Translations under genes and position numbers: made by a program
Shown here: positions 11,168 to 23,700 of the stretch, one piece after another
Layout of the letters: each line of letters opens with the position of its first letter
How positions within the stretch are numbered: the first letter of the stretch is position 1
The notes under the pieces: generated by a model
The model's input: only the letters and a program-made list of their open reading frames with translations
What the model was told of the DNA's origin: nothing
Databases searched by the model: none
Assembly: GCA_038373885.1 (NCBI GenBank)
Contig: JAWZYV010013138.1
Location: forward strand, 230,167 to 294,166
DNA: 64,000 bases
Direction: 5' to 3'
Origin: Cheiracanthium punctorium
Taxonomy: Eukaryota > Arthropoda > Arachnida > Araneae > Cheiracanthiidae

Positions 11168-12769
11168 GATTTACTTGGCTTTAATTGTCAATATCGTTTG
11201 AATAGGCAGGTTTAGGGAAGAGCTGAAACCGTATTATAAAAGCCGAAACTATCTACAATATATGGGATTTAATAGTTTTGTTAGCGTTATTAGCGATTTT
11301 CTTGATTCAAAAATTCATTCAAAATATCTTGAAAATTATCTCCAAAATTTTCAAAGATACGTTTTTGTGTGTTTTTGTTACTTATTAGGGGCGCAAAAAG
11401 AACATTAGCACATCACAGCATTAAATTTGTTCAGAAATAAACAAGTTACTGACTGTTTATTAAATTGTCTACCAGCGGAGCAGCTAGTTAATTCTTTAAA
11501 TCCATGGTATTATCTTCGGGTAATAATGTTAAAAATTAGTTAGTTTAGTGGAAATATGTTCTTAGTTTGCCAATACAGCAGTAAAAATGCAATATTAAAT
11601 GGTTTGATTTTCCGCCAAATGTCCAAAATTACTTTAGGGTCGCCCAGTTTGCGGCGGTTGCCCATATGTGGTTTACATCTCCCTCGTGTATTTCCACTGA
11701 ATTTTCACCTGTGGAAGTGTTTTATTTTGTGTGAGAAATATAGCATTTGTGAAAGCTTCTGTTCTAAGCGGGTTGTTAGAAGCACATTACTGTCTGATTG
11801 TGCATGTGAATTTTGTACAGCTGATTGTTCGAAGAAGTTCTAGAAGCAATAAAGTTTGTGTCCATCCTGACAAGTGGACTCTTTTCTAGAACTTTCTACA
11901 CCAACTGGACTTTAGAACGACGAACCCAGGAAACAAGCAGAATGTTCTGCAACATGCATATTAGAGGTTACAGTCACACAATTGTGACAGATTTTGGTTT
12001 GTGTATGGCTAATAGTTTTTGGGACAGGGCTAAAAAAATTCTTATACTCTATGGCCTATAGACGCACATTCTTGAAAGTGCGCTAGCGTCTACATAGAGC
12101 ATTCGATTGAACCGAAATTCGGTAGGCATATCATAGATCACTGAGTAACATTCTGTATAGATTTTGGTGTGCAAGTCTTCAGAGTAAGGCATCCCTTATC
12201 TCTGGCAGATAGCCCTTTGCCATAACGCAACACAAATGTGCGCAAGGTTTACAGCTTTTTACAGAGCTATAAAAAACTATTCTTATACATTTCAGCCTAT
12301 ACACTGAAATTATCTAGAAGTGCACTACTTTCTGAGCACACGATATCCGATTGAATTCAATCTAAACGCTTGTTGTTGTTTAAACGATCAAGTGCTCGAA
12401 AAGTCAAGTGGAGTCACTCCAGATTTTTTTAAGTTTCGTAAATATTAATATTTTTTTAACAAATTTAAGGATTGAATTTTGGCTAATTATAATAGTTTCA
12501 GAGAAAAAAATTAGATGAAAACAGGTACAGAAAAATGAAAAAAAAAAAAAAAACATGACTAATGCCACATTTGATTTTTAAAAAAGTTTTTAACGTATAA
12601 CTAATCAGATCCTATTGTTTCTCACTTGTCTTAAAAGGTTCAAGTAAAAAAATCTTAAACATCTTTAACTTTCGGCCTCAGGATTTCAAAGGTAATAAAA
12701 TTCCAAAAAACAATGAAATAATTCAAATGCGATTAAAGATTTCATTCAGTTATCAGTTATTGAGGATAG

Positions 12770-12862
12770 TATTGTGTGCATTAAGGCAAACCTGCACGAG
12801 GGATATATGCCTATGATGGGGGGGGGGGAGGGTCGCTTGGTCGGAGGTGTTATTGAGAACAG
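12770..12862 (-). repeat. SINE tail fragment, copy 3
   Basis: Only the distal part of the SINE is present: AAGGCAAACCTGCACGAGGG, a run of G, then TTGGTCGGAGG. The head and body are missing beyond about 12862. Confidence 0.5.
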
Positions 12863-13969
12863 TTGTTCATATAAACAGCTATAACTGGCGTTGGAACTGA
12901 AATTCCGTTTAGAAATTTTAGTAAGATGTACTTTAAGGTATATACACTATATTTTGCTACATAAATCTCAAAATCCGTATTTTCATCAAATTGTCTTGAT
13001 GAAACCCGCTTTGGGTTTGTTGAGTCCCTTTAGTTAACCAACATAGAATTAATCTACCAGGTAGCTGCATTGAAAAGGTTGATATGTTCAGATTCTAGTG
13101 ACCATTTAAAAAAATTTAGTGATTCTTGGATGGGGGAGGGGACTTTAAATACTTATTTGTATTTTCATAGAATATTTTAATCTACGAATAATAAAGTTCT
13201 TGTAAATCATAACAATAAATTTCACTATTATTTGCTGAGAACATTCATTTTTAGTAATTTCATTTTATTTATTTGAATTGAAGTTTTGGAATTTCTGGGA
13301 ATGTGCTGTTTGAGAAGGGGAACACAGAAATCTTATTTTTTGCTTCTGTAACTGTAAATAATGTCTTGAATATAAAGTTAAATTAAGTTTAAAATAAAAT
13401 TATTTTAAAATGTTTTCACTCCTTTTATACCTAATTTGTGTCATACAGTATTAAAATAAAAAATATATATAATTACAGATTACTATCAAAAAATCTCTCA
13501 TGAAACATAATTTTTATACAATAATTGTAAGTTTTCATAATTATCTCTGCAATTTTTATTGGTAAACTCTCAGTGTTACTTCCTTACGTCGAATCACTTT
13601 TTGGGACCACAGGTATGTGGTTTCTTTCAATCATAAAATTTTGTATAGCAGAGACTTTTGCGGATCAGAATAGGCAAGAATGGATCGATAACTTAAATAG
13701 ATAAACAAATAAAATAAATTAATGGTGGCTCCTTGCTGACATTAGCCATTACTAAGGCCGGAAGCGTTGGCTATTCCATTACGGGGGCACCTAATGGCGG
13801 CCATTCACGTGCCAATTCGTCTGACAAACAATTAGTTACGGAGCGATTTTTATGACCGGGGTGGGAGTTTTTTTATGACCGGGATAGCAATAAATAACCG
13901 ACTTTCCACGGCTTCATCATTCGCCCACACGATCAAACATTTCACAGTTCGCGTTCAGACTTGGCACGG

Positions 13970-14084
13970 AATGGCGTCAATGGATACAGCGATTGCGGTA
14001 GTTGGCCTCGTGCTTTCTGAAAAAAATAGCGAGAAAAAGCGAAAAGCTAGAAATATGTTATTTAAAGCTGTATATGTTATTTAA
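13970..14084 (+). CDS. possible N-terminal coding fragment, unknown
   Basis: An open frame from ATG at 13970 reads MASMDTAIAVVGLVLSEKNS, then a basic KKRKARN stretch, before a stop at 14082-14084. The upstream 200 bp is more GC-rich than the surroundings. The opening faintly resembles N termini of PIF/Harbinger-type transposases, but this is a weak recollection and I see no DDE residues. The basic end runs into an AT-rich tract, so a splice or truncation may occur there. It may equally be a chance open frame. Confidence 0.15.
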
Positions 14085-17035
14085 AAATATAAAGATTTTT
14101 ATAAATAAATATATTAAATTTCTTCCTGTATATAGATTTATTTATCGAAATTGCTACTGTAATACAGATAAAAATATTAGTTAGACGCACAAATTTGATG
14201 TCCGTTTTTCAGGTAAAGAGTTTTGGGAAAGGTCTGTGAGCTGAGCGAAATTTATTTTAGTAAATGATGAATGGGAACAGTTTATGACAAAAACATTGAT
14301 CTAAATTTACCATACTTTTTTAATCTAAAGGGATATTGACCGAATATTAATTGCTAGAATAAGAAAGCTAAATTGGGGGGTGGGGGTAGAAAATACACTG
14401 TATACATTTCTCGCTGATCCAGTAAATTTGAAGTCACTATGTAAGTTCTTTATTTGATCTAATGATTTGGTGATCCTCAATTGATAGATCACCAAAACTT
14501 GAATATTATTTGTGACATGTGTGGATCTCTATTTCTTCCAAATTGGAGAGCTGTAAAACTGTGCACTTTCAGATAAAGATAAATTAAAAATTAAGAACGC
14601 AAACATTCTACTCAAACTGTTCGGTAATCGGAAAGGCTTTTTTCTTCTTTTTTTTTTACTTTTATAAATGCATATTATATACAGATACATAAGTAAAATG
14701 ATGGCATCATTTTAACTTAACATTTTAACATTTTATGAATAGTGAACAAACAGCATAGAAAAATTTATTTTATTGCACACAAAATCATGAAGAGAAACTG
14801 TCAATCCTTACAATTTACTTATTTATAAGAATATTCACGTACAATTTTTTCCGATTAGTTTTTTATTCTACATTTACCGATTAACATTAGTATAGGCAAT
14901 AAATTTTAATGCTTGCTGCATATAATTTGAAAGTTTGCCTTTAAGTTACATTATTTTATAAACTTTCAAAAATAAGATAATAAAACCACACAGTGATGAA
15001 AAAGCATAGTATACTCTTAAATTATTAGAATAAATAATTTTATAATTGCACCTTTAGCCACCGAATCGTAAATGATTCTGTAAGACATATCCGAAGAAAC
15101 AAAGATTTAATGTTTTATTTTTTTATTTTATTCAGTGAACTATTTATAATAATTACTCATTTATATAAAATTTAAAACTTAAGATTTATATTCCAGCATT
15201 TTTTTAAATTATATGTATGCATGTATTTGCGTGGGTACATTTAATAGTGGATACCCATAAAAGGTGGGGTAGAGACTCAAAGGCCCCTCTCGTTAAGTCG
15301 TCGGTGTAGTGAATATTTTTTACAACATAATGAACTCTATTAATTACAGAAATGAAAGACCAAGGTAAGTTCCCACTTTTTACCAAAAGTACTAATACGG
15401 GCGTCCATACATTTAATAAGAGTGCAATTCAGACATTTTTTCAGAGGGGGTGCCTCCCCCGCCCTACAAGCGGATTTGCCTTTGATTTAAAATTAATTTG
15501 ATCAATTATTGTACAACTACAGACAAAATAGGCCACGTTAAAAAAAAAAAATCGCTACTAAGTCGCTGAATTGCTATATCTGGCTAAACTAGCAACCTTT
15601 TAGAGCGGGTGCCTTTGAAGTTTCCGACTGGTCAAACGCAAAATCGTCAAACATCCGATCTGACCCCCACTTTAGCCACAAATTGAGATTTATGGCTAAA
15701 TATCCGCTGCTCCGGTGACAAAAATCCCCCCACCACTAATAGCTTTCGTGACGAGTCGTACGATCGGTTGGTACATGAATGTGGCCTTTAATAGGCGACC
15801 AACGTTCCACCCCTATGAAGGGACGGACGCAAGAACGGCCAAGTCCAAGCCGGGAGGCATATTACCAAACCTTACATTCATTCAGACCCGCATTTTCCGT
15901 CCGCCCACGGAACTAGGAATCGAGATCCCTGATTGGTTAGCTCACTGACGTCATGCCTGCCCACCGAATTCGAAAACTGGTGAGTCTGTGCGGCAAAATA
16001 CTTATGTATTAAAATGATTAATTATCATGAGATGAAATACCAGCGAAATAAAAATATAGGCAGGTTGCACTAGTTTTAGATGATATGCAATAAAAGAATA
16101 TACGATTTAAATTACGACTGCATTACGAATCTTATTTTAAAACTTATTTTCCACTGGTGCTGACATCTGTTATTATATAAGTAGACTTATATGACACGTT
16201 AAGTAACTTTTCATAGACGATTTTTCAGAAAATTATTTTTTTAAAAAATCTCTAGGCTGTTTTCGATGTGTGTCTATAAAGTTTAATTTAATTAAAATTA
16301 TTATAAACTGAAATAAATATTGAATAATGCAATTATTCAATATACTATTTATTTAGTACAATTTTTTTTTCCATAAAAGTAAAAGAAAATTTTTTTTTTT
16401 GAAAAATTATGAATATCGTTTCTTGAATAATGGCATGTACTCTAAATATTAATAAATGACTTAAGTTACAACTAGATGCGTGAGATTTAATTAATTAATA
16501 AAAAAAGGGAATTTAAATAATTCATTGCATTTTCTTTTTTTCTGCAGTTATTTAGTTGTAGTGTGGATATTTAAAAAAATTTACAATTTAAAAAACATTT
16601 AACCACTGTGTGTGTATTAAGTATAATGTTGGATTTAAAGTATTGAATTATTTTAATTTACATTACGACTTTTTAAAAATTTACGTTCAGGATTTTTGTT
16701 TGTGATTTTTATTTAATGAGGTTCTTAACATAATTTCATATATTCCAAGATGTTTTTGTTTTTTTCTTGAATTCTTGAGGGCATGTATTTTAATTCTTTA
16801 TTTTTTAATCATGAATTACGATTTTATTAAAAAGCACATAACAACAACACTTTAAAAGCACTTTAAGCCTCATTGTTTGTATAAATAATGACGCAACATT
16901 TTTTTTATAAATTAGATTCCTCTCTCCTTGTATCTCTTTTTCAGTGTTGATTAGGGATTATTCATGATATTTTTCTAATGTGCATTTGTCCGTATTTCTA
17001 TAATTTTGATGGATATGTTGATTCTAGTTCATAAA

Positions 17036-17079
17036 TTATATATATATATATATACAGAAAAATCCCTATATATATATAT

Positions 17080-17125
<46 letters not shown>
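17036..17125. repeat. TA dinucleotide microsatellite
   Basis: Long (TA)n runs, interrupted near 17055-17070 by CAGAAAAATCCC. A shorter (TA)n at 17950-17975 mirrors it on the other side of the centre of the long inverted repeat. Confidence 0.8.
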
Positions 17126-17127
<2 letters not shown>

Positions 17128-17131
17128 CATA

Positions 17132-17388
17132 CAGTAAAATGCCTCTGAGATATCAACTCTCTTAACGACCATTATTTATTTTGAAAAGCATTTCCTGCCA
17201 TAGACAATTTTAAATTTAGTTAATAAATTGCAGTTTTATACAAAGAGCTCTCCAAATTGTTTTCCTCTCTTCACGACTTTATTTAGAAATTATTAGAATT
17301 TCTTTTTGACTTGGTCTATGGCAGAAAATGCTTTTCAAAAAAACATTATGATCGTTAAGAGAGTTGATATCTCAGAGGCATTTTACTG
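17132..17388. mobile_element. pogo/Tc1-like MITE with TA target duplication
   Basis: Both ends carry CAGTAAAATGCCTCTGAGAT as inverted repeats, continuing into ATCAACTCTCTTAACGA for about 40 bp. The flanks are TA on both sides (17130-17131 and 17389-17390), as expected for Tc1/mariner/pogo integration. A second inverted pair (GAAAAGCATTTCCTGCCATAGAC against its complement near 17310-17335) shows the element is largely palindromic. No coding capacity. Confidence 0.7.
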
Positions 17389-17471
17389 TATATATGTAAT
17401 AATAAAATAAATTTTTCTAATTTAATTTAATGTTATTTGAAAAAAGCTTCTTTAATCTCGGTTACTCTTAC

Positions 17472-17927
17472 TGTAAAGTTTGTTTCTCGGACATACAAAT
17501 ATTACGCGCTCAGAGACTATTTTTGAAGTTCCATAAAGAGTAAAATTGTTGATTTAGCAGTATTTGCAGTTTTCTGTGGTTTCGTTGCTGCGCGCTTTTA
17601 GAACTCCTGGGTGAGCAGGTGTTTCTCATGTCTTGATTGACAATCTAGTTAACTAATTACGTTTGAGAGTAACGCCTTCGCGATCGTGATGCGCCCTGCC
17701 AGCAGGTGTAGTAACTAGGAGAGTATTTAAGCAAGTGCACAAAAATTTCGGGAGCTTTTTCAGGAGCTTGGAGCTTTAATCTTGTTAGGAGCTGTTCGAG
17801 ATCACAATGTAAAGAGAAAGATAGCCCCGGAGCTAAAAAGGTCGCCGGCCTGACTCCTGTCCTCTGTCCGAACTTTGAAATAAACTATTCAACCTAGAAG
17901 CCTGGTGTAGTGTTGATCATTTCAACA
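17472..17927 (+). mobile_element. LTR-like block, possible solo LTR
   Basis: It contains a TATA-like GTATTTAAGC near 17724-17733, a later AATAAAC poly(A)-type signal near 17879, and plausible TG...CA borders (TGTAAAG at 17472, TTCAACA ending at 17927). It is more GC-rich than its surroundings and lacks coding sequence. I find no matching flanking duplication and no internal domain, so borders are guesses. Confidence 0.3.
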
Positions 17928-19204
17928 AAGGATGGCGTAAGGCCATTCCTTATATATATATATATATATATGTATATAATTTATGTACTAGAATCAACAT
18001 ATCCATCAAAATTATAGAAATACGGACAAATTCACATTAGAAAAATATCAGGAATAATCAACACTGAAAAAGAGATACAAGGAGAGAAATCTAATTTATA
18101 AAAAATAAGTTGTGTCAGTAATTAGACAGACAATGAGGCTTAAAGTACTTTTATAGTGTTAACCAACACCTTAAGCAATCAATGAAAAAAAAGCATTAAA
18201 TCTAAAATTCTTTTTAATAAAATCGTTATTCATGATTCAAAAATAAAGAATTAAAATACATGCCCTCAAGAATTGAAGAAAAAACAAAAACATCTTGGAA
18301 TATATAAAAATTATGTTAAGAACCTCATTAAATAAAAATCACAAACAGAAAACCTGAATGTAAATTTTTAAAAAGTCTTAATGTAAATTAAAATAATTCA
18401 ATCAGTGAAATATACTTGAAATTCAACATTATACTTAATACACACACAGTGGTTAAATGTTTTTTAAATTGTAAAATTTTTAAAATATCCACACTACAAC
18501 TAAATAACTGCAAACAAAAATGGAATGAATTATTTAAACTCCTTTTTCTATTAATTAATTAAATCTCACGCATCTAGTTGCAACTTAAGTCATTTATTAA
18601 TATTTAGAGTACATGCCATTATTCAAGAAACGATATTCATAATTTTTCAAAAAAAAAAAAAAATTCCTTTACTTTTATGGAAAAAATAAATCTACTAAAT
18701 AAATATTGAATAATTGCATTATTCAATGTTTATTTCAGTTTATAATAATTTTAATTAAATTAAACTTTATAGACACCGAAATTAAACTTTATAGACATCG
18801 AAAACAGCCTAGAGATTTTTTTTAAAAATAATTTTCTGAAAAATCGTCTATGAAAAGTTACTTAACGTGTCATATAAGTCTACTTATATAATAACAGATG
18901 TCAGCACCAGTGAAAAATAAGGTTTAAAATAAGATTCGTAATGCACTCGTAATTTAAATCGTATATTATTTTATTGCATATCTTCTAAAACTAGTGCAAG
19001 CTGCCTATATTTTTATTTCGCTGGTATTTCATCTCATGATAATTAATCATTTTAATACAAGTAAATAATAAAAGTATTTTGCCGTACAGACTCACCAATT
19101 TTCGAATTCGGTGGGCAGGCATGACGTCAGTGAGCTAGCCAATGAGGGATTTCGATTCCTAGTTCCGTGGGTGGACAGAAAATGCGGGTCCGAATGAATG
19201 TAAG

Positions 19205-19295
19205 GTTTCGTAATATGCAGCCAGGAGTCGAACCCCCGACTATTGTCACGGGATGTGCTGACCACCGTAAGACCTGGGGCGGCGGATCAAAACTT
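19205..19295 (-). repeat. tRNA-like segment at outer end of right inverted-repeat arm
   Basis: On the minus strand TACGGTGGTCAGCACATCCC resembles an A box region. It is followed by GGGTTCGACTCC, a textbook B box, at a spacing of about 30 nt. It lies exactly at the arm boundary and is absent from the left arm. It is tRNA-derived. A functional cloverleaf is not evident. Confidence 0.45.
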
Positions 19296-19519
19296 GACAT
19301 ATTGATATTAATGGATGACATATTGATATTAATGAATTTAGAAGAATATTTTATCTAAATTTATTAAATACTTGGATAAAATCAACAGAATTCATTGACA
19401 ATCATACAAAATCAATGACATCCTTACAAATACAAATTTATAAATATTTAATTATATTCGCAATTTTCCCGCTTCATACTGCCAAAGTATAAGTAGTTTT
19501 AATAATAAGTTGTGTTGTT

Positions 19520-19612
19520 GTTGTGGGATTAAGGCAAATATCTGCACGAAGGATCCAGGCCTATGGGTGGGGTACCCTCCGTAGTGGGTTTTTCTAAGGG
19601 GTCCTAACCCGT
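19520..19612 (-). repeat. SINE tail fragment, copy 4
   Basis: AAGGCAAATATCTGCACGAAGG and CTAAGGGGTCCTAACCCGTA are the distal SINE landmarks. The head is absent. Confidence 0.5.
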
Positions 19613-20130
19613 ATGTTTTAATAATAAAAATGTATACTTTGTTTAATTATTTTTATTCAAAAACAGGCATATAATTTTAGGAAACTTAGTAATAAGTAGT
19701 TAGGTATGAATTTAAGAAATAAAAATACAATCATTCGGTATTTTAAATAGAATAAAACGGAAAAACTAGGAGAGAATAAATATTTGAAATCATATTTTTT
19801 TTTCCCCTTAAAGTACAAAAATATAAATAATGAGTCAAAAACAAAATATTTTAGATCCCTTATATAATGCAGATTAATATGCTGTAAACTTCAAAAACTC
19901 TATGATCGTCATTAATGTTTTGCCTTTTCCAGAGCAACTAAAACATGAATACATGCCATATTCATAATGTAGTTAAAAAGAGCATTAAAAAAAAAACAGA
20001 AATTTGAGTTAGTCATCTTTAATTTTTATTTTCATTTTATTCATCATTTATTACACATGGTGAATTAGAACAATAAAATATTCAGAACGTGTTGTTATTA
20101 TTAAGACTTGTTATCTTTCCATGGTTAAGG

Positions 20131-20293
20131 CATAGCTGCCAACTCTTCCGATTTTACTGGAAGATTTTCCACCTCTAATTTTTACTAAGGAATTTAAGCT
20201 TAAAATAAATCCAAAATTTTAAATGCAAAATAGAACTGTTTAAAAATTGTGGCGGAAAATATTCCGATAAAATCGGAAAATTTGGCAGCTATG
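20131..20293. mobile_element. short TIR MITE (CATAGCTGCCAA type)
   Basis: CATAGCTGCCAACTCTTCCG at the left is mirrored by CGGAAAATTTGGCAGCTATG at the right, with ATTTTACTGG and CCGATAAAAT continuing the inverted repeat. It is about 163 bp, with no coding sequence and an imprecise flanking duplication. Confidence 0.6.
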
Positions 20294-20395
20294 ATAAGGG
20301 TAAATTGCAAGTAAGGGTGTTTTTTCAGGGGAAACTGCGCAAAATATATATTGAATTCCAAAAACGCTAACAACATTTTTGACCAAATTTAGGTA

Positions 20396-20570
20396 CCTAG
20401 TTCGAAACCAGGTCACGTCCGCTGATCTAGGCGTTTAGAGTTTTCCGTGGTTTCCTCGGAAACTTAGCGTAAATACCGGTTAAGACCCCTTAGAAAGACC
20501 CCCACGGAGCCCCCCCCCTCGGCCTAGAGCCCACGAGCAGCTAATCGGCCGAAATCCCACAAACAAACAA
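20396..20570 (+). repeat. tRNA-derived SINE, copy 5
   Basis: From the 5' side: B-box-like AGTTCGAAACCAGG, GAGTTTTCCG, AGCGTAAATACCGG, CCCTTAGAAAGACCCCCAC, a C tract and CTCGGCCTAGAG, then GGCCG near 20553. The A-box part is missing, so it starts within the head. It belongs to the subgroup with copies 8 and 11. Confidence 0.6.
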
Positions 20571-20884
20571 ACTTTAGGAATTTTTTAAAAGCTGTTTTTA
20601 AAAGCAGTTTTTGACAGTATACTTTTTTTTTCAGTCATATGCTAAAAGAGAAGCTTTAAATTGTTCGATCTTTTTTTTTTTTAAGTATTTATGACAACAG
20701 TTGCCTTTTTAATTATTAATTCGTTTTAGCTTCACTTTTAAAACTTAAAAAACAAAACAAAACAACAACAACAAAAAAAAAAGATGCATTGTGTGTGCTT
20801 AAAGAAAACCACTCCGTTCATTACAGGAAAAAGAAAAAAAAGAATTCCAATTGAAGAAAATATGTAAGGATTAGAATAATTTCC

Positions 20885-21015
20885 CCCATACATTCCTTCT
20901 CAGCATTGAATTATGTTTAATTAGTGTGAAATTCATGATTTTCTTCATTAAAAAAGCATAAATTATACACTTATTAAACATGATTCAATGCTGAGAATGA
21001 ATGTGTGAATAAAGT
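20885..21015. repeat. hairpin-forming inverted repeat
   Basis: ACATTCCTTCTCAGCATTGA at the left pairs with TCAATGCTGAGAATGAATGT at the right, and the pairing continues through TTATGTTTAATTAGTG against CACTTATTAAACATGA. Arms of about 38 bp enclose about 50 bp. It looks like a very small MITE. Confidence 0.5.
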
Positions 21016-21689
21016 ACTTTCGAGGTGGGGAGGGGACGGGGGTGTAACGTCTAATATGTAACGATTTCATTTCTGTCTTTACTTAGAATACATTTCACGC
21101 ATTTTTGAAGAGAAATATGTTGGTTCTCACAAAAAAAAATCTGTATACTGATTTGGGAATAAAAAAGAAGCATATATGCAAAAGCCCATAAAATTTACAA
21201 AGAGACAATGTGCTAAAATTCTAGGACTCCACCGGTATGAACGTTGATTTTTAAAAAATAAAATCTCATTCTTTTTTTATTTTTTAAAATCACGTGGTGG
21301 TTAATTTTTTTTCAAATACATTTTTATGCATGCTATAACTAAATGAAGAACACTACAGTTTTAAAACTATTTTTAAAAATATTTCAAAGTAACATCTGAC
21401 ATTTCAATCAATTAATTTTTAATAAATCTTTCACGAAAACGAATTTACTCTTAATTTCTACAGTATTTGAACATCTTTTCTTACAAAATACTTCAGTCTT
21501 TCCGATCATTAATATTTTATTTCATTGATTTTTAGCTTGTTCAATCGATCATTGTTTTTTAATCTCCTGTATATTATAAAGCTCGAGGTCAAGTTTGTTT
21601 ATCTTTTCTAATTTCAGTTTTTTTCACTTTTTACGCATGAGAAATACTTAAATCAGTCTTTATACTTTTTGGTTTCAGGGAATTTGTTA

Positions 21690-21900
21690 TTTATTTGGGC
21701 AATCCTACACGAGGAACATCTGCCAAGAATTTTTTAATGGATTCTAACGCGTATTCATATTACATATCGAGGAAACCGACTCTAACTACAGACCGTTAGA
21801 TCAACAGCCACGCCGCCGATTCCGAATGCAGAAGCTTTACTTGCAGCCGTCTACTATGTTCAGTGGCTTATCCACCCTGCCCTGTTGGGCCACTTGGTTT
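21690..21900 (-). repeat. tRNA-derived SINE, copy 6
   Basis: Minus-strand head near 21895 with GTGGATAAGCCACTGAACAT, then the body complement of AACTACAGACCGTTAGATC and ACGCGTATTCATATTAC, ending near 21700. Divergence is moderate. Confidence 0.55.
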
Positions 21901-22007
21901 CAGGGAAAAAATTAAAAATAATGTCTTAAGCAGACCCCCAACGATTGCGCCTCAATATCTCATTCACAACATATAGGAAATAGCATAGAAAGGAGAAATC
22001 TGTGCGA

Positions 22008-22067
22008 CTTTTTTTTTTTTCTTTCTTTTCTTTCTTTCTTTTTTTTTTTTTTTTTTTTTTTTTTTTG
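22008..22067. repeat. pyrimidine-rich (T/CTTT)n tract
   Basis: A run of T with interspersed CTTT units about 60 bp long. Confidence 0.8.
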
Positions 22068-22394
22068 AGGCGATGGGAAGTACACAAATTGCAACAAATA
22101 AGAAACTACACTAATGAATTATAAACTAAAATTATTAATTATAAAAGGGTTAATTTACATTTGATTCAACGGTCTGAAGAGGGAAAGGGTGTCAAAGCAA
22201 AAATTGCTCATATATTTTCTATTCTGGGAAGTATGGACAAAGTTCCCGCCTTTTGGAAAAAAATTACAAGTTTCTTCTTTTTGAGAAATGAATTTTGAGG
22301 ACCCTTAGACTTGTGAGGTACGAGGCTTCATGAGTCTGTGCGGAAAACCGCCACTGGTTCCTGTACTTTACCATTAAAAATCATTAACAGTTAT

Positions 22395-22662
22395 GCATGA
22401 ATACCATTGGTGTAACTAGGGTGGGGGCTAAGCAGTCCCTTAAAGTATATGCCAATAGTAAGTACATGCTAATAGCATTAAATTAGTAGTGCTAATTTGA
22501 GCGAGTGATTTTAGTCCTAAAAAAGAAAGACCTGCTAAAAAGATACGATCCGGATAATGTCGATGCGCTCAGACGGATACAGATATGGATACGGATATTT
22601 TTTCTTCGAATACGCGAGAATACGGACGCGGATATCCGGCACATCTCTAATAATAATAATAT
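22395..22662 (+). mobile_element. hAT-family 3' fragment, same family as 24675-25828
   Basis: CCAATAGTAAGTACATGCTAATAG, the ATACGGATATTTTTTCTTCGAATA block and the terminus GGATATCCGGCACATCTCTA match the right half of the 24675 element. The left part begins with a GGTGTAACTAGGGTGGGGGC motif typical of another GC-rich hAT-like family in this window, so two fragments may be joined. Confidence 0.45.
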
Positions 22663-23169
22663 TGGAGTTTTCACTTTTCAAAAAATTATGTAGTTTTCAC
22701 TTTTCAAAAAATTATGTAACATATTCCGAAAAGTATATAGATGATACTGGTTTATATTCATGATAATTATTTAACATAAAAATGTCTCACGTATAGTAAT
22801 TCTCATGTATAAAATTGAATTCAACAGAATTGTTTTCCGACGATCAAAATAACCTGTCAAAATATTTTTTGATAGTTGAATGCATTTACTGAAACTTTCT
22901 TTATTCTGACTCCCTATTAACTACTGTATCAAATCATAAACCTCAAAAATTCTCTCACTACAAGTTATATTCATTTTTACCTAACACATTGGAATAACAC
23001 AGTACTTTGTAATCTCTATATACAGTATATGAAGGAAGATGTCCTGACTGACTGATATATCGGTGTCCAGGCAAATCTAATGCAGATAAACAAGTGAAAT
23101 TTGCGGAATTTATATATTTTGTGCCGAAGGCGTCGTTTAAGAAATTATTTTAGAAAAATAGCACCCATA

Positions 23170-23700
23170 AGGGGGGGGGGGGGACGTGGGGAGTGGCGGA
23201 CCAAAATGCTCTTTTCACTTTGCGCTTCATATCACAAAAGAAAATAGCAATAGTTACATTTTGGAGCAAAAATATTTTGGCTAATACAAATATCCAAAAA
23301 TCGTTTTCAGGATATTTTAGAATTGACATCCAAATAGAGGTAGGAAGCTCAATGACGAAAAGAAATAGCCGTAAAGTTCTTACTTGAAAGTATCCGAATA
23401 GAAATACCTAAAAATCGTTTTCAGGATTTCACAAAACTCATACCCAAACGAGAGTAAGGAGTTGAAACGCTGTTTTCACATTGCTGTCGGAGGCCAAAAG
23501 TTCTTTTTACATTTTCCTTCATTTCTGAATGGGGAAAAGAGACAGCCACAAGTTCTTGCTTCAAAAAGTAGTAAACAGAAATACCTAAAAATAATTTTCA
23601 GGATTTCTTAGAATTCGTTCCCGAAAGGGGGTGGGAGGTCGAAACGTTCTTTTCAAATTTCTTACATTCGGATTTTCCGCTTTCCTGAGAACAGCCTTCA
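23170..23700 (+). repeat. degenerate tandem repeat, at least three units
   Basis: The core CCTAAAAATCGTTTTCAGGA followed by TTTC/TTTT..GAATTC/ATTCATACCC appears at about 23292, 23408 and 23589. Each copy leads into a GTGGGAGG- or GTAAGGAG-like stretch and CGAAACG.TCTTTTCA. Spacing is uneven (about 116 and 181 bp). A G tract starts the block at 23172. Confidence 0.5.

Larger units (their letters stand above)
10343..12335. repeat. small dispersed motif in three copies
   Basis: A short repeat of the form AATTCTTAYAC..T.CGGCCTAT.GACG followed by AGTGYGCTAG-like sequence occurs at about 10348-10420, 12040-12100 and 12275-12340. Copies are 70-80 bp and diverged. The class is unknown. Between the copies lie the repeat at 10500-10665, the MITE at 10988-11167 and otherwise unassigned AT-rich sequence without a gene. 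Confidence 0.4.
12342..15700. other. mostly unassigned AT-rich stretch
   Basis: Apart from the SINE tail at 12770-12862 and the possible short exon at 13970-14084, I see no supported gene, RNA gene or repeat. Short G tracts (for example 12819-12829, 14374-14385) and A tracts break it up. Confidence 0.45.
15857..19218. repeat. long inverted repeat, about 1.2-kb arms around a 0.93-kb centre
   Basis: The left arm (about 15857-17045) is the reverse complement of the right arm (about 17975-19218). Mirrored landmarks include GCATATTAC at 15857 against GTAATATGC ending at 19218, CTGACGTCATGCCTGCCCACC against GGTGGGCAGGCATGACGTCAG, and TTGATGGATATGTTGATTCTAG against its complement near 17990. Arms look highly similar but carry indels, including a short local duplication near 18765-18800. 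The centre holds TA microsatellites, a pogo-like MITE and an LTR-like block. The outer sequences beyond the arms differ. Confidence 0.65.

Noticed and set aside
17472..17927. Firm solo LTR call
   Set aside because: No flanking duplication or matching LTR elsewhere in the window. It is listed only as LTR-like with low confidence.
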